Shown here: piece by piece, positions 1 to 6,295 of the stretch
How the letters are laid out: every line of letters begins with the position of its first letter
Position numbering within the stretch: position 1 is the first letter of the stretch
Origin: an uncultured Acetatifactor sp.
GTDB taxonomy: Bacteria; Bacillota; Clostridia; Lachnospirales; Lachnospiraceae
Assembly (NCBI GenBank): GCA_910586435.1
Contig: CAJUGT010000080.1
Coordinates: 8,234-17,937, forward strand
Direction: 5' to 3'
Length of the DNA: 9,704 nt
Notes under the pieces: model-generated
What the model was told of the DNA's origin: nothing
Databases searched by the model: none
The model's input: the letters and a program-made list of their open reading frames with translations, nothing else
Made by a program: the position numbers and the translations under genes

Positions 1-117
1 GTCCAGTCTGTTCTCCATGCTGTCCAGTCTGTTTTCCATGCTGTCCAGTCTGTTCTCCATGCTGTCCAGTCTGTTTTCCATGCTGTCCAGTCTGTTCTCC
101 ATGCTGTCCAGTCTGTT
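1..117. repeat. 21-bp tandem repeat, five full copies plus a partial one
   Basis: Full copies lie at 1-21, 22-42, 43-63, 64-84 and 85-105, with a 12-bp partial copy at 106-117. Copies differ only at their 13th base, which alternates C, T, C, T, C. The true duplication unit may therefore be a 42-bp dimer. The change is silent (Glu GAG or GAA). The period equals seven codons, one heptad, so gain or loss of a copy keeps the reading frame. The array may continue beyond the left edge. Confidence 0.95.
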
Positions 118-186
118 ATGAATAGGTTGTAACTTGCTGTCCATCATGGTCGCAATCGCTTGTAAATCTTCCTGTGTCAATGCCAT
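1..186 (-). CDS. Heptad-repeat coiled-coil protein, N-terminal part, runs off the window
   Basis: The frame opens with ATG at 184-186, 7 nt downstream of a strong AAAGGAGGGG ribosome binding site (194-203), and stays open for 62 codons to the window edge, so the C-terminus is missing. The first 25 or so residues form a non-repetitive head rich in Q, D, M and L. From about residue 24 the protein is a repeated MENRLDS heptad. Placing L at position a and M at position d puts E at e and R at g, which is the layout of a stable coiled coil with inter-helix salt bridges. There is no signal peptide or membrane segment in the visible part. Short proteins of this style are common in Clostridia, some near phage or plasmid genes, but I do not recognise a named family and assign no function. 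It likely oligomerises. It is transcribed away from the esterase gene, from its own promoter at 244-272. Confidence 0.8.
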   Translation of the reverse strand, partial: MALTQEDLQAIATMMDSKLQPIHNRLDSMENRLDSMENRLDSMENRLDSMENRLDSMENRLD

Positions 187-243
187 TTTTTTACCCCTCC
201 TTTATATGATTTTACCCATTGTCTTTTTAATTCCCTCCCTGCC

Positions 244-272
244 AGTATACCACGTCCAAAGCGGAAAGTCCA
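244..272 (-). promoter_or_regulatory. Extended -10 promoter of the heptad-repeat gene
   Basis: On the minus strand a TGGACT -35-like box (267-272) is followed by a 17-bp spacer and TATACT (244-249), preceded by TGG, an extended -10 motif. The predicted start near 237 gives a leader of about 50 nt before the ATG at 186. A perfect TTGACA lies further upstream (279-284 on the plus strand) but at 29 bp, too far to pair with this -10. Confidence 0.6.
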
Positions 273-348
273 CTCAATTGTCAAGTTGTTGGCAGTCTTC
301 CGTCCCTTGGCGGTCTTTCCGGCTGCTTCCAGACTTCCCCCTTTACTC

Positions 349-1452
349 TCAGTAATTCCCTCTGATAAATTGCTCCTGTGCTTCTGTGTCAGTCATACCA
401 TCATTTTCCAGCAAATACCTCTCAAGAAATTCCATCACCCCATCTCCAACCCATTGATGTCCTCCCGGGTGAACACGATGGACCAGTCTTTCCTCCACTC
501 CATACAGCCCATATGCCTTTCTGGCAGTCTCCACCTGAGGGAAGACATTATTTAAACCGGAAGGCCCATTTAAGCCGTCTTTTTCTCCGGATTCAATGAA
601 CAGCGGCCGTGGCGCTATCATTGCGCCCATATCTCCCATGTCCATGGTTTCCCACATATGTGGCACATAATTGCAGGCGCAGTTTCCCGCCAAAGTGACA
701 AGGGATTCTTTCATCCCGTAGAAATAGCCACTGGTGACAGCCGCCCGTATCCTTTCATCCAGGGCAGCCAGCCAGAGCGTCTGCTGCCCGCCCCCGGACA
801 TGCCTGCGCATCCTATCCCACCGGCCTTTACCTCGGGCTGTTGTTCCACAAAGTCCACCAGACGCATCAAGTCCCATACTGCCAGGCCGATAAGAGATTG
901 CCCAAAACCAATGGCCACCTGAAGAAGTTCCCTGTGAGAATTGCTCCTCCATTCCCTGGCTCCTTCTCCCTGTTGTCCCGCTTCTCTTCTCTCACCTGAT
1001 CCTCTCTCATCCGGGCAAAATACCATGTACCCCGCCTGAGCCAGAGAACGGGCCAGACATTCTCCCTGCCGGGCTCTGCCTGACGCCTGGACGCCCGGAT
1101 TACTTTCCTCACAGATGGTTCCTTCTTTGCCGGAACCATGTCCATGGGGAATCACCATAGCCCCTCCGTTGGGATGCCTGGGACGAAGAAGATAAAAGGG
1201 CATCACAATTTCCGGCTCCGTATATATTGTCCAATATTCCCTGCAATACCCCTCCCGTTCTATGATTTCCTGTCTTTGAGGCTTCATGTCCGTTTTCTCG
1301 CAGCCATCCACTCCTGAGATTTCCCGCAGTCTTTTTGCCGCCCCCTGACGCCAGATTTGATGTGCTTCGCAATCCTGTGCTCGAAACTCCCATTTTCTTT
1401 CCATGCGTTCATATTTCCTGGCCATGACGTCCAATGTTGTATAATATTTCAT
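349..1452 (-). CDS. Alpha/beta-hydrolase-fold esterase, acetyl-xylan-esterase-like
   Basis: This 367-residue cytoplasmic protein has the layout of the dienelactone hydrolase/Abhydrolase_7-type esterases found beside glycoside hydrolases. An oxyanion-loop motif HGHGSGK lies at 103-109 and the nucleophile elbow GMSGGG at 217-222 (Ser219). The likely acid is Asp292 in GEKDG, and the catalytic histidine is His332 in HPGGHQW, so the triad is complete. The segment around 258-285 (CACNYVP, then IAPRPLFIESG) is typical of the family. The start is well placed: AAAGGAG lies about 10 nt before the ATG. It begins 30 bp after the GH106-like gene ends and is the last gene of the operon. The family suggests removal of acyl groups, such as acetyl, from a sugar. 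The substrate is not readable from sequence, and peptidase or other ester activities cannot be excluded. No signal peptide is present. No clear terminator follows the stop. Confidence 0.85.
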   Translation of the reverse strand: MKYYTTLDVMARKYERMERKWEFRAQDCEAHQIWRQGAAKRLREISGVDGCEKTDMKPQRQEIIEREGYCREYWTIYTEPEIVMPFYLLRPRHPNGGAMVIPHGHGSGKEGTICEESNPGVQASGRARQGECLARSLAQAGYMVFCPDERGSGERREAGQQGEGAREWRSNSHRELLQVAIGFGQSLIGLAVWDLMRLVDFVEQQPEVKAGGIGCAGMSGGGQQTLWLAALDERIRAAVTSGYFYGMKESLVTLAGNCACNYVPHMWETMDMGDMGAMIAPRPLFIESGEKDGLNGPSGLNNVFPQVETARKAYGLYGVEERLVHRVHPGGHQWVGDGVMEFLERYLLENDGMTDTEAQEQFIRGNY

Positions 1453-1482
1453 CTACGTAGTACTCCTTTCTGAGACTGTATT

Positions 1483-4146
1483 TTATTCCGGCATATGCAC
1501 CCCTATTTTCACCGGCCCCAACAGCCCTGATGGTTCTATGGGCAGGGAACGGGAAAATCTATCCCGCTGCCGGTGTACCAATGTATTTATTACCCTGATT
1601 TTGAGATGATTCCCTTCCTTTTTCAGACTTCCCTTTCCGCTCACTTTGTAAGGGGGCGTAAGCCGGACTCCCAATGAGCTGCCGTTAAGCCATAGTTCCA
1701 TCGTCTCATAGACTTCCCCGCAGTCAATCTCCACCCATACTTCTTTTTCTTCTTCGGGCCAGTCAAAATAGGTTTCATATTCCATGACACCACTGAACTC
1801 CGGAAAATTTTCCGGTGAAGTCACATCCGAAAGAGTACTCTGCGCAAGCACATGTGAGGGTTGCGTTTTCCCATATTCATTTAGCGTTAGTGTCCAGCCA
1901 TTCCCGGACAGAATCCCATCCATGAAAGCCCCTTTCCCTCCAGACAGCCCCTTCCCATGTGACATTCCCTCCTCACAACAGGGCACAGGGCAAGAAGCAT
2001 TTCCGGTAACACATTCCTCCTCTGCGTCCCCAACATATAAAATACGGGCCTCATAGGGCGCTAACCGCAGACTTACCTCCCTCTTTTCAGAATCGCCGGT
2101 GGATTTGGCCGGAGAAAGCTGATTGCGAAACGCGTCATACCACCATACCCTCCCCTGCGACCGCTGAAGAGAAAGGGTGGTTTCCACAGTTTTGCCTGTG
2201 GACTCATTGAAACACAAATAATAATCCCCCTCTGACTGCCTGTATGGGAATACCCGAAGTTCTTCTGTGGCAGGCTCGCAACAGATTCCTCCCACCCCCA
2301 GCTTCCGCAGCCGTGTAATAAGCTCACTTTCCTGTAATAAGGTACTCTTTCCAGTATATATTTTACCGGTCTCAAGTACTTTTGGCATTCCTTCCAGAAA
2401 GATAACTTCCACACCGTCACCCGCCGCCTTTTCACAGGCAGAAAGCACACCTTCCGGCAGATACTCACAAAAAGGTATCACTAGCACCTTACAGGAAAGT
2501 TCTTCCACCCCATCTTCCGGTATCACCTCATAGGGAATCTGTGCCTGGGCCAGAAGTTTTCCTGCCTCTTCAAAGGGCATATATTCTCCTGCCCATTCTC
2601 CGAACCCATGGTACAGGATGCCCACCTCCCACAGGGGTTTTCCTCCCTGAATCAGATGACTGACCCGATTGATGTAGCGCATTAAATATCCAAAATAAGG
2701 ATACTGTGGATTATTCCCCCTGGCATAAAAATGCGGCGGACAGTCCCTGTCCGGAAATTCCTTCATAGTAAAAGCGTGGGGCACAAAGTAATTTACGCCT
2801 CGAACCAGCATATGATCTGCCAGCCATTTCATAAGCTTCAGCCCCTCCGCCCATCCGTAGGCTCCATACAACTCACACATGGTACGCCCCTGTTTCTTCG
2901 CATCCTGGTATGCCAGACTCACCCCCATGGCAGCCAGTCCATATTGGAAAAAGCGTCCGTCATAAGTCCCCTTTCCTCCTATGGCATGAAATCGTCCGTC
3001 CCCATATCCCGGTCTGATCTGCTGCAATACCACATCAATCCCCGCCATATCCTGCCCCATAAGCGCACGGAAATAATGCCCCGTCCCCAAACCAAGCCTT
3101 GCGTGACAACCATTGTCCTCAATCACATGACCAATGTACTCCACCCCATGGACCCTGCACCAATCACCTATTTGTCCGCAAAAATTCTCACCATATAACC
3201 TTGTAACCAAATCCATGAATTTCACTCTGCTCTCAGGTGAAATTCCTTCCTGTTGACAGAACAAAGAGGTCAGGCGTATCCCATAGGCTTCTCCCCATGC
3301 CTCCTTTAACAGCCCTTCCAACTGTCCGCACCAGGGCAGCGGAGACTGTGAATGTCCTATTCTGTAATGCTCCGATGCATTGCCTATTTCCGGTTCGTCA
3401 GAGAAAAATCCCGCAAACCTTCCTCCGAAGAATTCTCCATAACGAGCATAATGAGGCTCATACACTGTATCCAGGAAAAAACGAACTGCCTCACGATCCA
3501 ATGTGTTAATATACCCTCGCCGCATTTTCCCTTTTCTGGTAGTCTTCAAGACTGTCACCACCCAGTCTCCTTCCGGCACATTCCAGTACAATATTCCCTT
3601 CTCCACCAATAAGGTCAGGTCCCTTACCTCATAAAGTGTCTCTTGTCCCTGATTGCCGGACATAGGAGACCGATAATGACTGGCCGTATTATGGTATGGC
3701 CTGCTGTCCTGGTCTTGTCTCTTCCGCAGTCCTGCCGTCACCGCCGCCAGACTCTCCCCTTCACCCAAGTCAATCAGAAAGCTCCCATGTTCCATGGGGC
3801 CCTGCACATCTATATGATAATAATCCAACAAAACCTTTCCATAGGGAGAGTCTTCCCCCACTTTCCCATTGGCATAACCGGTGGGGAAGTGGGCGTCATC
3901 CAATACCCACACCCGCATATCCAGCTGATTTGCCTCTTCCAGAATAATATCCATATCCCGCCACCAGCCTTCCCCAACAAAATCCGGATGGGGACGGGAT
4001 TCCACGCAGACAGCCCCAATTCCCGCTTCTCTTATTTTACGCATTCCTTCCCGAAGAAGCCCCTCTTCCTCCCCATGCTGCCAATAAAATGGCAACAGAT
4101 AATTCCCTTCCCTTCCTTTCAGTACCTCTCTCAGCCTTTGCTCCAT
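1483..4146 (-). CDS. Large GH106-like glycoside hydrolase (alpha-L-rhamnosidase type)
   Basis: This 887-residue protein has no signal peptide. Numbering is from ATG 4146. N-terminal barrel signatures are PFYWQHGEEE (19-28), VCVESRPHPDF (46-56) and WVLDDAHFPTGYANG (80-94). They resemble the GH106 rhamnosidase and related uncharacterised hydrolases that begin a TIM barrel this way. Candidate catalytic carboxylates are in FFSDEPE (247-253) and CELYGAYGW (424-432). I infer these from conservation style, not from an alignment. The last 100 residues form a GH2/GH106-type jelly roll (WLNG at 819-822, NTLV at 854-857, GLLGPV at 874-879). A glycine- and cysteine-rich segment at about 705-748 with four cysteines looks like an insertion. 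An upstream in-frame ATG at 4197 would add 17 residues but lacks a ribosome binding site. ATG 4146 follows a purine-rich GGCAGGGA and fits the usual family start better. It lies between the GH2 and esterase genes. The GH106 label is probable; alpha-L-rhamnosidase activity is inference. Confidence 0.75.
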   Translation of the reverse strand: MEQRLREVLKGREGNYLLPFYWQHGEEEGLLREGMRKIREAGIGAVCVESRPHPDFVGEGWWRDMDIILEEANQLDMRVWVLDDAHFPTGYANGKVGEDSPYGKVLLDYYHIDVQGPMEHGSFLIDLGEGESLAAVTAGLRKRQDQDSRPYHNTASHYRSPMSGNQGQETLYEVRDLTLLVEKGILYWNVPEGDWVVTVLKTTRKGKMRRGYINTLDREAVRFFLDTVYEPHYARYGEFFGGRFAGFFSDEPEIGNASEHYRIGHSQSPLPWCGQLEGLLKEAWGEAYGIRLTSLFCQQEGISPESRVKFMDLVTRLYGENFCGQIGDWCRVHGVEYIGHVIEDNGCHARLGLGTGHYFRALMGQDMAGIDVVLQQIRPGYGDGRFHAIGGKGTYDGRFFQYGLAAMGVSLAYQDAKKQGRTMCELYGAYGWAEGLKLMKWLADHMLVRGVNYFVPHAFTMKEFPDRDCPPHFYARGNNPQYPYFGYLMRYINRVSHLIQGGKPLWEVGILYHGFGEWAGEYMPFEEAGKLLAQAQIPYEVIPEDGVEELSCKVLVIPFCEYLPEGVLSACEKAAGDGVEVIFLEGMPKVLETGKIYTGKSTLLQESELITRLRKLGVGGICCEPATEELRVFPYRQSEGDYYLCFNESTGKTVETTLSLQRSQGRVWWYDAFRNQLSPAKSTGDSEKREVSLRLAPYEARILYVGDAEEECVTGNASCPVPCCEEGMSHGKGLSGGKGAFMDGILSGNGWTLTLNEYGKTQPSHVLAQSTLSDVTSPENFPEFSGVMEYETYFDWPEEEKEVWVEIDCGEVYETMELWLNGSSLGVRLTPPYKVSGKGSLKKEGNHLKIRVINTLVHRQRDRFSRSLPIEPSGLLGPVKIGVHMPE

Positions 4147-4274
4147 ATCCCATTCCCTGCCCTTTCCCACATTTTTCTCAATGCGCATAGGATTCATTTC
4201 CAGAATTCTATTCTGCCCCTCTGCCCTTCCTTCGCTTTTATCATAGTTCTGTCATCTCTGAAAACTCTAAAATG

Positions 4275-5936
4275 TCACTGACCACGCATCTTTGGAAACA
4301 ATCCTTTTATTACATCAAAGGCCTCCTTGGGCCTTCTGTACTCATCCACCACACCTTTGTTATTATGGCATCTTGCCCTGCTGAAGAACCATTCTTCCTC
4401 TGTCACTTTGCAGTCTGCGAACTGCCAGATAAATACCCCCGCAAGCCTTTCATCTTCCTGATATACTTCAAGATTTTCCCGGATAATATCCGCCTGCCTT
4501 TCCTCACTCCATTTACAATGCCCCCGGTCCCTGTACCCATATATGGCCGCAGCGCCAAATTCACTCACAATCACAGGCTTGCCACTGCCTCCCGCCCTGG
4601 AAATCCAGTCCATCTCCTTTTCATGCCGTTCCTTCACAGATACATCCTCATACCACCCGGAATACATATTAAAAGACACAATATCCGGGAGATCCAGGCA
4701 AATGTCCTGAAAATGTTTACAGGTTGCGGAAGTTGTGGGCCGGGAGGAATCCAACGTTCTGATTTGGTCATATTGGCTCTTATATTTTCTCCGCCCCTCT
4801 TCCGATGTACTGTCACATTCATTTAAAATTCCCCATATGACAATGGCGGGATGATTATAATGTTGTGTAATCATTTCATCAATACAGTCTTTACATTGCC
4901 TGTCAAAATCAGGATGACACATCCTCTCCAGACTCAATCCCCTGGCATGATTTTCCTCCCACACCAACATTCCCCTTTCATCACATAAGTCCAGAAACCT
5001 TTCATCATTTGGGTAATGGCAGGTTCTTACAGCGTTGGCCCCCGTCTCCCGCATCAAGTCCATGTCCTGGACCATCATCTGCAAGGGCAATGCGTTTCCA
5101 ATGGTTCCATAGTCCTCATGGCGGTTAAATCCTTTTAGAAATACCTCCTTTCCGTTCAGCAAAAGCCTGCTGCCGGATACCTTCACCTCCCGAAATCCAA
5201 CCCTCTCAATAAAATCATCTATTGCCTTTCCATCCATCCAAAGTTCTGTGCTGAGAAAATAAAGCCTTGGCGAATCCATATTCCATTCTTCCGCGTCTTC
5301 ACATCTGATTTGATATACGACTTTTTTCCTGTTTTCGGCTGCAATCTTTATATGTTCCGCAATTTGAGCGCCTGCCAGATTGACTCTCACTTCCAGGGTA
5401 AGGTCCCTTGGGCCGATGTTTGCTATCTCCGCTTCCACATTACAGTTCCATACCCCTTCCGATTGATACGGTGTAAAACGCACATTCTTAATATACACTT
5501 CCCCGATCTGTTCCAACACCACAGGGCGGGTAATTCCCCCATATGTATAATAATCGTTGGGAATATGCAGCGCCGAGTCCTGACCAAAAGAATTGTCCAC
5601 GCATACCTTGATTTCATGTTCTCCTGGCTCCACATCCTTCACAACTCCCTCAAATCCTGTATAGGCGTTATAATGATGCGCCAGGAATACCTGGTCAAAA
5701 TACAAATCTGCCGTATGGCTGACCCCTTTCAATTCCAGACGGAGATTTGTTTTTTCTCTGATATAAATCTTCTTGTAGAAAATCCCCTTTCCCCTGTAAC
5801 TCAACAATTCCGGCTGCTGTTCCAGACAGCCCGGCACAGGGATGGTATACTCAGCGCCATCTGCCCTGACATATCTCCACATCCCTTCCAACTCTTTTTG
5901 TGCTCTGACACAATGCTGTTCAAACAATCGGATCAT
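4275..5936 (-). CDS. uidA: GH2 beta-glucuronidase, short-loop type, cytoplasmic
   Basis: This 553-residue protein has the GH2 order: sugar-binding jelly roll (about 10-145), immunoglobulin-like domain (about 146-245), then a TIM barrel. The GH2 signature FLKGFNRHEDYG is at 266-277. The acid/base is Glu373 in GILNECDS and the nucleophile Glu459 in VSEFGA. An NxK motif at Asn525-Lys527, in HNNKGVVDEYRRPK, corresponds to the Asn566/Lys568 pair that grips the glucuronate carboxylate in E. coli GUS. This favours beta-glucuronidase over beta-galactosidase, although beta-galacturonidase also uses such a motif. The stretch after VWEENHARG is about 15 residues shorter than in E. coli GUS, so the active-site Loop 1 seems absent. 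There is no signal peptide. AGGAGG (5945-5950) sits 8 nt before the ATG. It is the first gene of the operon, with a long structured leader. The symbol uidA is given by similarity only; the natural substrate may be a plant glycan rather than a host glucuronide. Confidence 0.9.
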   Translation of the reverse strand: MIRLFEQHCVRAQKELEGMWRYVRADGAEYTIPVPGCLEQQPELLSYRGKGIFYKKIYIREKTNLRLELKGVSHTADLYFDQVFLAHHYNAYTGFEGVVKDVEPGEHEIKVCVDNSFGQDSALHIPNDYYTYGGITRPVVLEQIGEVYIKNVRFTPYQSEGVWNCNVEAEIANIGPRDLTLEVRVNLAGAQIAEHIKIAAENRKKVVYQIRCEDAEEWNMDSPRLYFLSTELWMDGKAIDDFIERVGFREVKVSGSRLLLNGKEVFLKGFNRHEDYGTIGNALPLQMMVQDMDLMRETGANAVRTCHYPNDERFLDLCDERGMLVWEENHARGLSLERMCHPDFDRQCKDCIDEMITQHYNHPAIVIWGILNECDSTSEEGRRKYKSQYDQIRTLDSSRPTTSATCKHFQDICLDLPDIVSFNMYSGWYEDVSVKERHEKEMDWISRAGGSGKPVIVSEFGAAAIYGYRDRGHCKWSEERQADIIRENLEVYQEDERLAGVFIWQFADCKVTEEEWFFSRARCHNNKGVVDEYRRPKEAFDVIKGLFPKMRGQ

Positions 5937-5955
5937 TTTCCATACCTCCTATTTA

Positions 5956-6072
5956 AAGTTCCCGCTTGCGGGAACTTGTTCCGGTCTCTGCACTTCGGTG
6001 CCCCAACCAGGGAAGGGTTATTCAGCCGCTTTTGCGTCTGAAAACCCTTGCGGGAACTTGTTCTGGTCTCTG
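5956..6072 (-). promoter_or_regulatory. Structured 5' leader of the glucuronidase operon, with alternative pairings
   Basis: The predicted operon transcript (minus strand) contains, in order: a first copy of a 26-nt repeat (6072-6047); a long hairpin (6049-6013: 12 pairs with one bulge, plus an inner CGC/GCG stem); a second hairpin (6010-5981: CUGGUU with GACCGG, a 3x3 internal loop, then a GCAC/GUGC stem); and a third hairpin with a perfect 10-bp inverted repeat (5977-5956). The third hairpin ends 5 nt before the AGGAGG ribosome binding site. The 5' copy repeats both AAGUUCCCGC and GACC(A/G)G. CUGGUU and the GCGGGAACUU arm can therefore each pair with either copy, which gives two mutually exclusive folds. 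The base pairs are seen; a regulatory role is inferred. I match it to no known riboswitch class. It could instead be a dispersed repetitive element. Confidence 0.5.
5965..6072. repeat. 26-bp direct repeat pair, 82 bp apart
   Basis: The copies at 5965-5990 and 6047-6072 match at 25 of 26 bases, differing at 5982/6064 (C or T). Each holds GGAACTTGTTCC or a one-base variant, itself a GGAAC/GTTCC palindrome with a 2-bp spacer. The sequence between the copies is also fully palindromic. That organisation fits either an RNA leader or a REP/MITE-like dispersed element. Confidence 0.85.
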
Positions 6073-6090
6073 TCCCACTGCCCTATTTTC

Positions 6091-6119
6091 ATCATATGTC
6101 TTTCTTCACACACATACAA
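6091..6119 (-). promoter_or_regulatory. SigA-type promoter of the glucuronidase operon
   Basis: On the minus strand, TTGTAT (6114-6119) and TATGAT (6091-6096) are separated by exactly 17 bp. The -35 box abuts the inner edge of an AraC-type direct repeat, the position expected for a class II activator touching RNA polymerase. The predicted start near 6084 leaves a leader of about 148 nt before the GH2 start codon. Confidence 0.6.
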
Positions 6120-6152
6120 TGTCATAAAGTATGAATACATGTCATAAAGTAT
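6119..6152. promoter_or_regulatory. Putative AraC-family operator: two 14-bp direct repeats, 20-bp period
   Basis: ATGTCATAAAGTAT occurs at 6119-6132 and again at 6139-6152, identical in all 14 bases. The match extends leftward through ATACA with one indel. The 20-bp period is about two helical turns, so both half-sites lie on the same DNA face, as is typical for AraC-family dimers. The pair fills the gap between two outward-facing -35 boxes. The adjacent AraC-type gene at 6296 is the obvious candidate to bind here. Confidence 0.65.
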
Positions 6153-6180
6153 TGTATTTTGAAACATTTCATAGTATAAT
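6152..6180 (+). promoter_or_regulatory. SigA-type promoter of the AraC-family regulator
   Basis: TTGTAT (6152-6157), a 17-bp spacer and a consensus TATAAT (6175-6180) read toward the regulator. Transcription should begin near 6187. The -35 box overlaps the right end of the operator by one base, so regulator binding could also affect its own expression. Confidence 0.7.
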
Positions 6181-6208
6181 TTCACCTTACAGGTGATACG
6201 ATTTGCCG

Positions 6209-6252
6209 CAATATCTCACAGCTTTGCCGGCCTCAATACTTCACAGTTTTGC
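6209..6252. repeat. Two imperfect 19-bp direct repeats, 25-bp period, in the regulator's leader
   Basis: The copy at 6209-6227 (CAATATCTCACAGCTTTGC) and the copy at 6234-6252 (CAATACTTCACAGTTTTGC) match at 16 of 19 bases. All three differences are C/T transitions. A period of 25 is not a multiple of three, which argues that this stretch is not coding and supports the regulator start at 6296. The role is unknown; a second operator or leader structure is possible. Confidence 0.55.
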
Positions 6253-6295
6253 AACCCATATAAGCTTTCAACCCTGGGCAGGAGACACTGACATT

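Noticed and set aside
1..117. Possible CRISPR array
   Set aside because: The 21-bp units are head to tail with no spacers, and they are in frame in a coding sequence with a good start and ribosome site.
279..284. Perfect TTGACA -35 box on the minus strand
   Set aside because: It is 29 bp from the TATACT box; a better-spaced TGGACT with an extended -10 is present.
187..348. Terminator after the esterase gene
   Set aside because: Weak complementarity only (GTCTTCC/GGAAGAC-like pieces) and no T run; no supportable hairpin was found.
3643..4281. Plus-strand open frame of 212 codons
   Set aside because: It lies fully over the GH106-like gene's start region, has no ribosome binding site or recognisable domain, and reads as an antisense shadow.
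5310..6041. Plus-strand open frame of 243 codons
   Set aside because: It is opposite the clear GH2 gene and runs through the operon leader; no domain is recognisable.
6203..6295. TTG start giving a 307-residue AraC regulator
   Set aside because: The predicted transcript start is at about 6187, leaving almost no leader, and the stretch carries a 25-bp repeat that does not respect codons. AGGAG and ATG at 6296 fit better.
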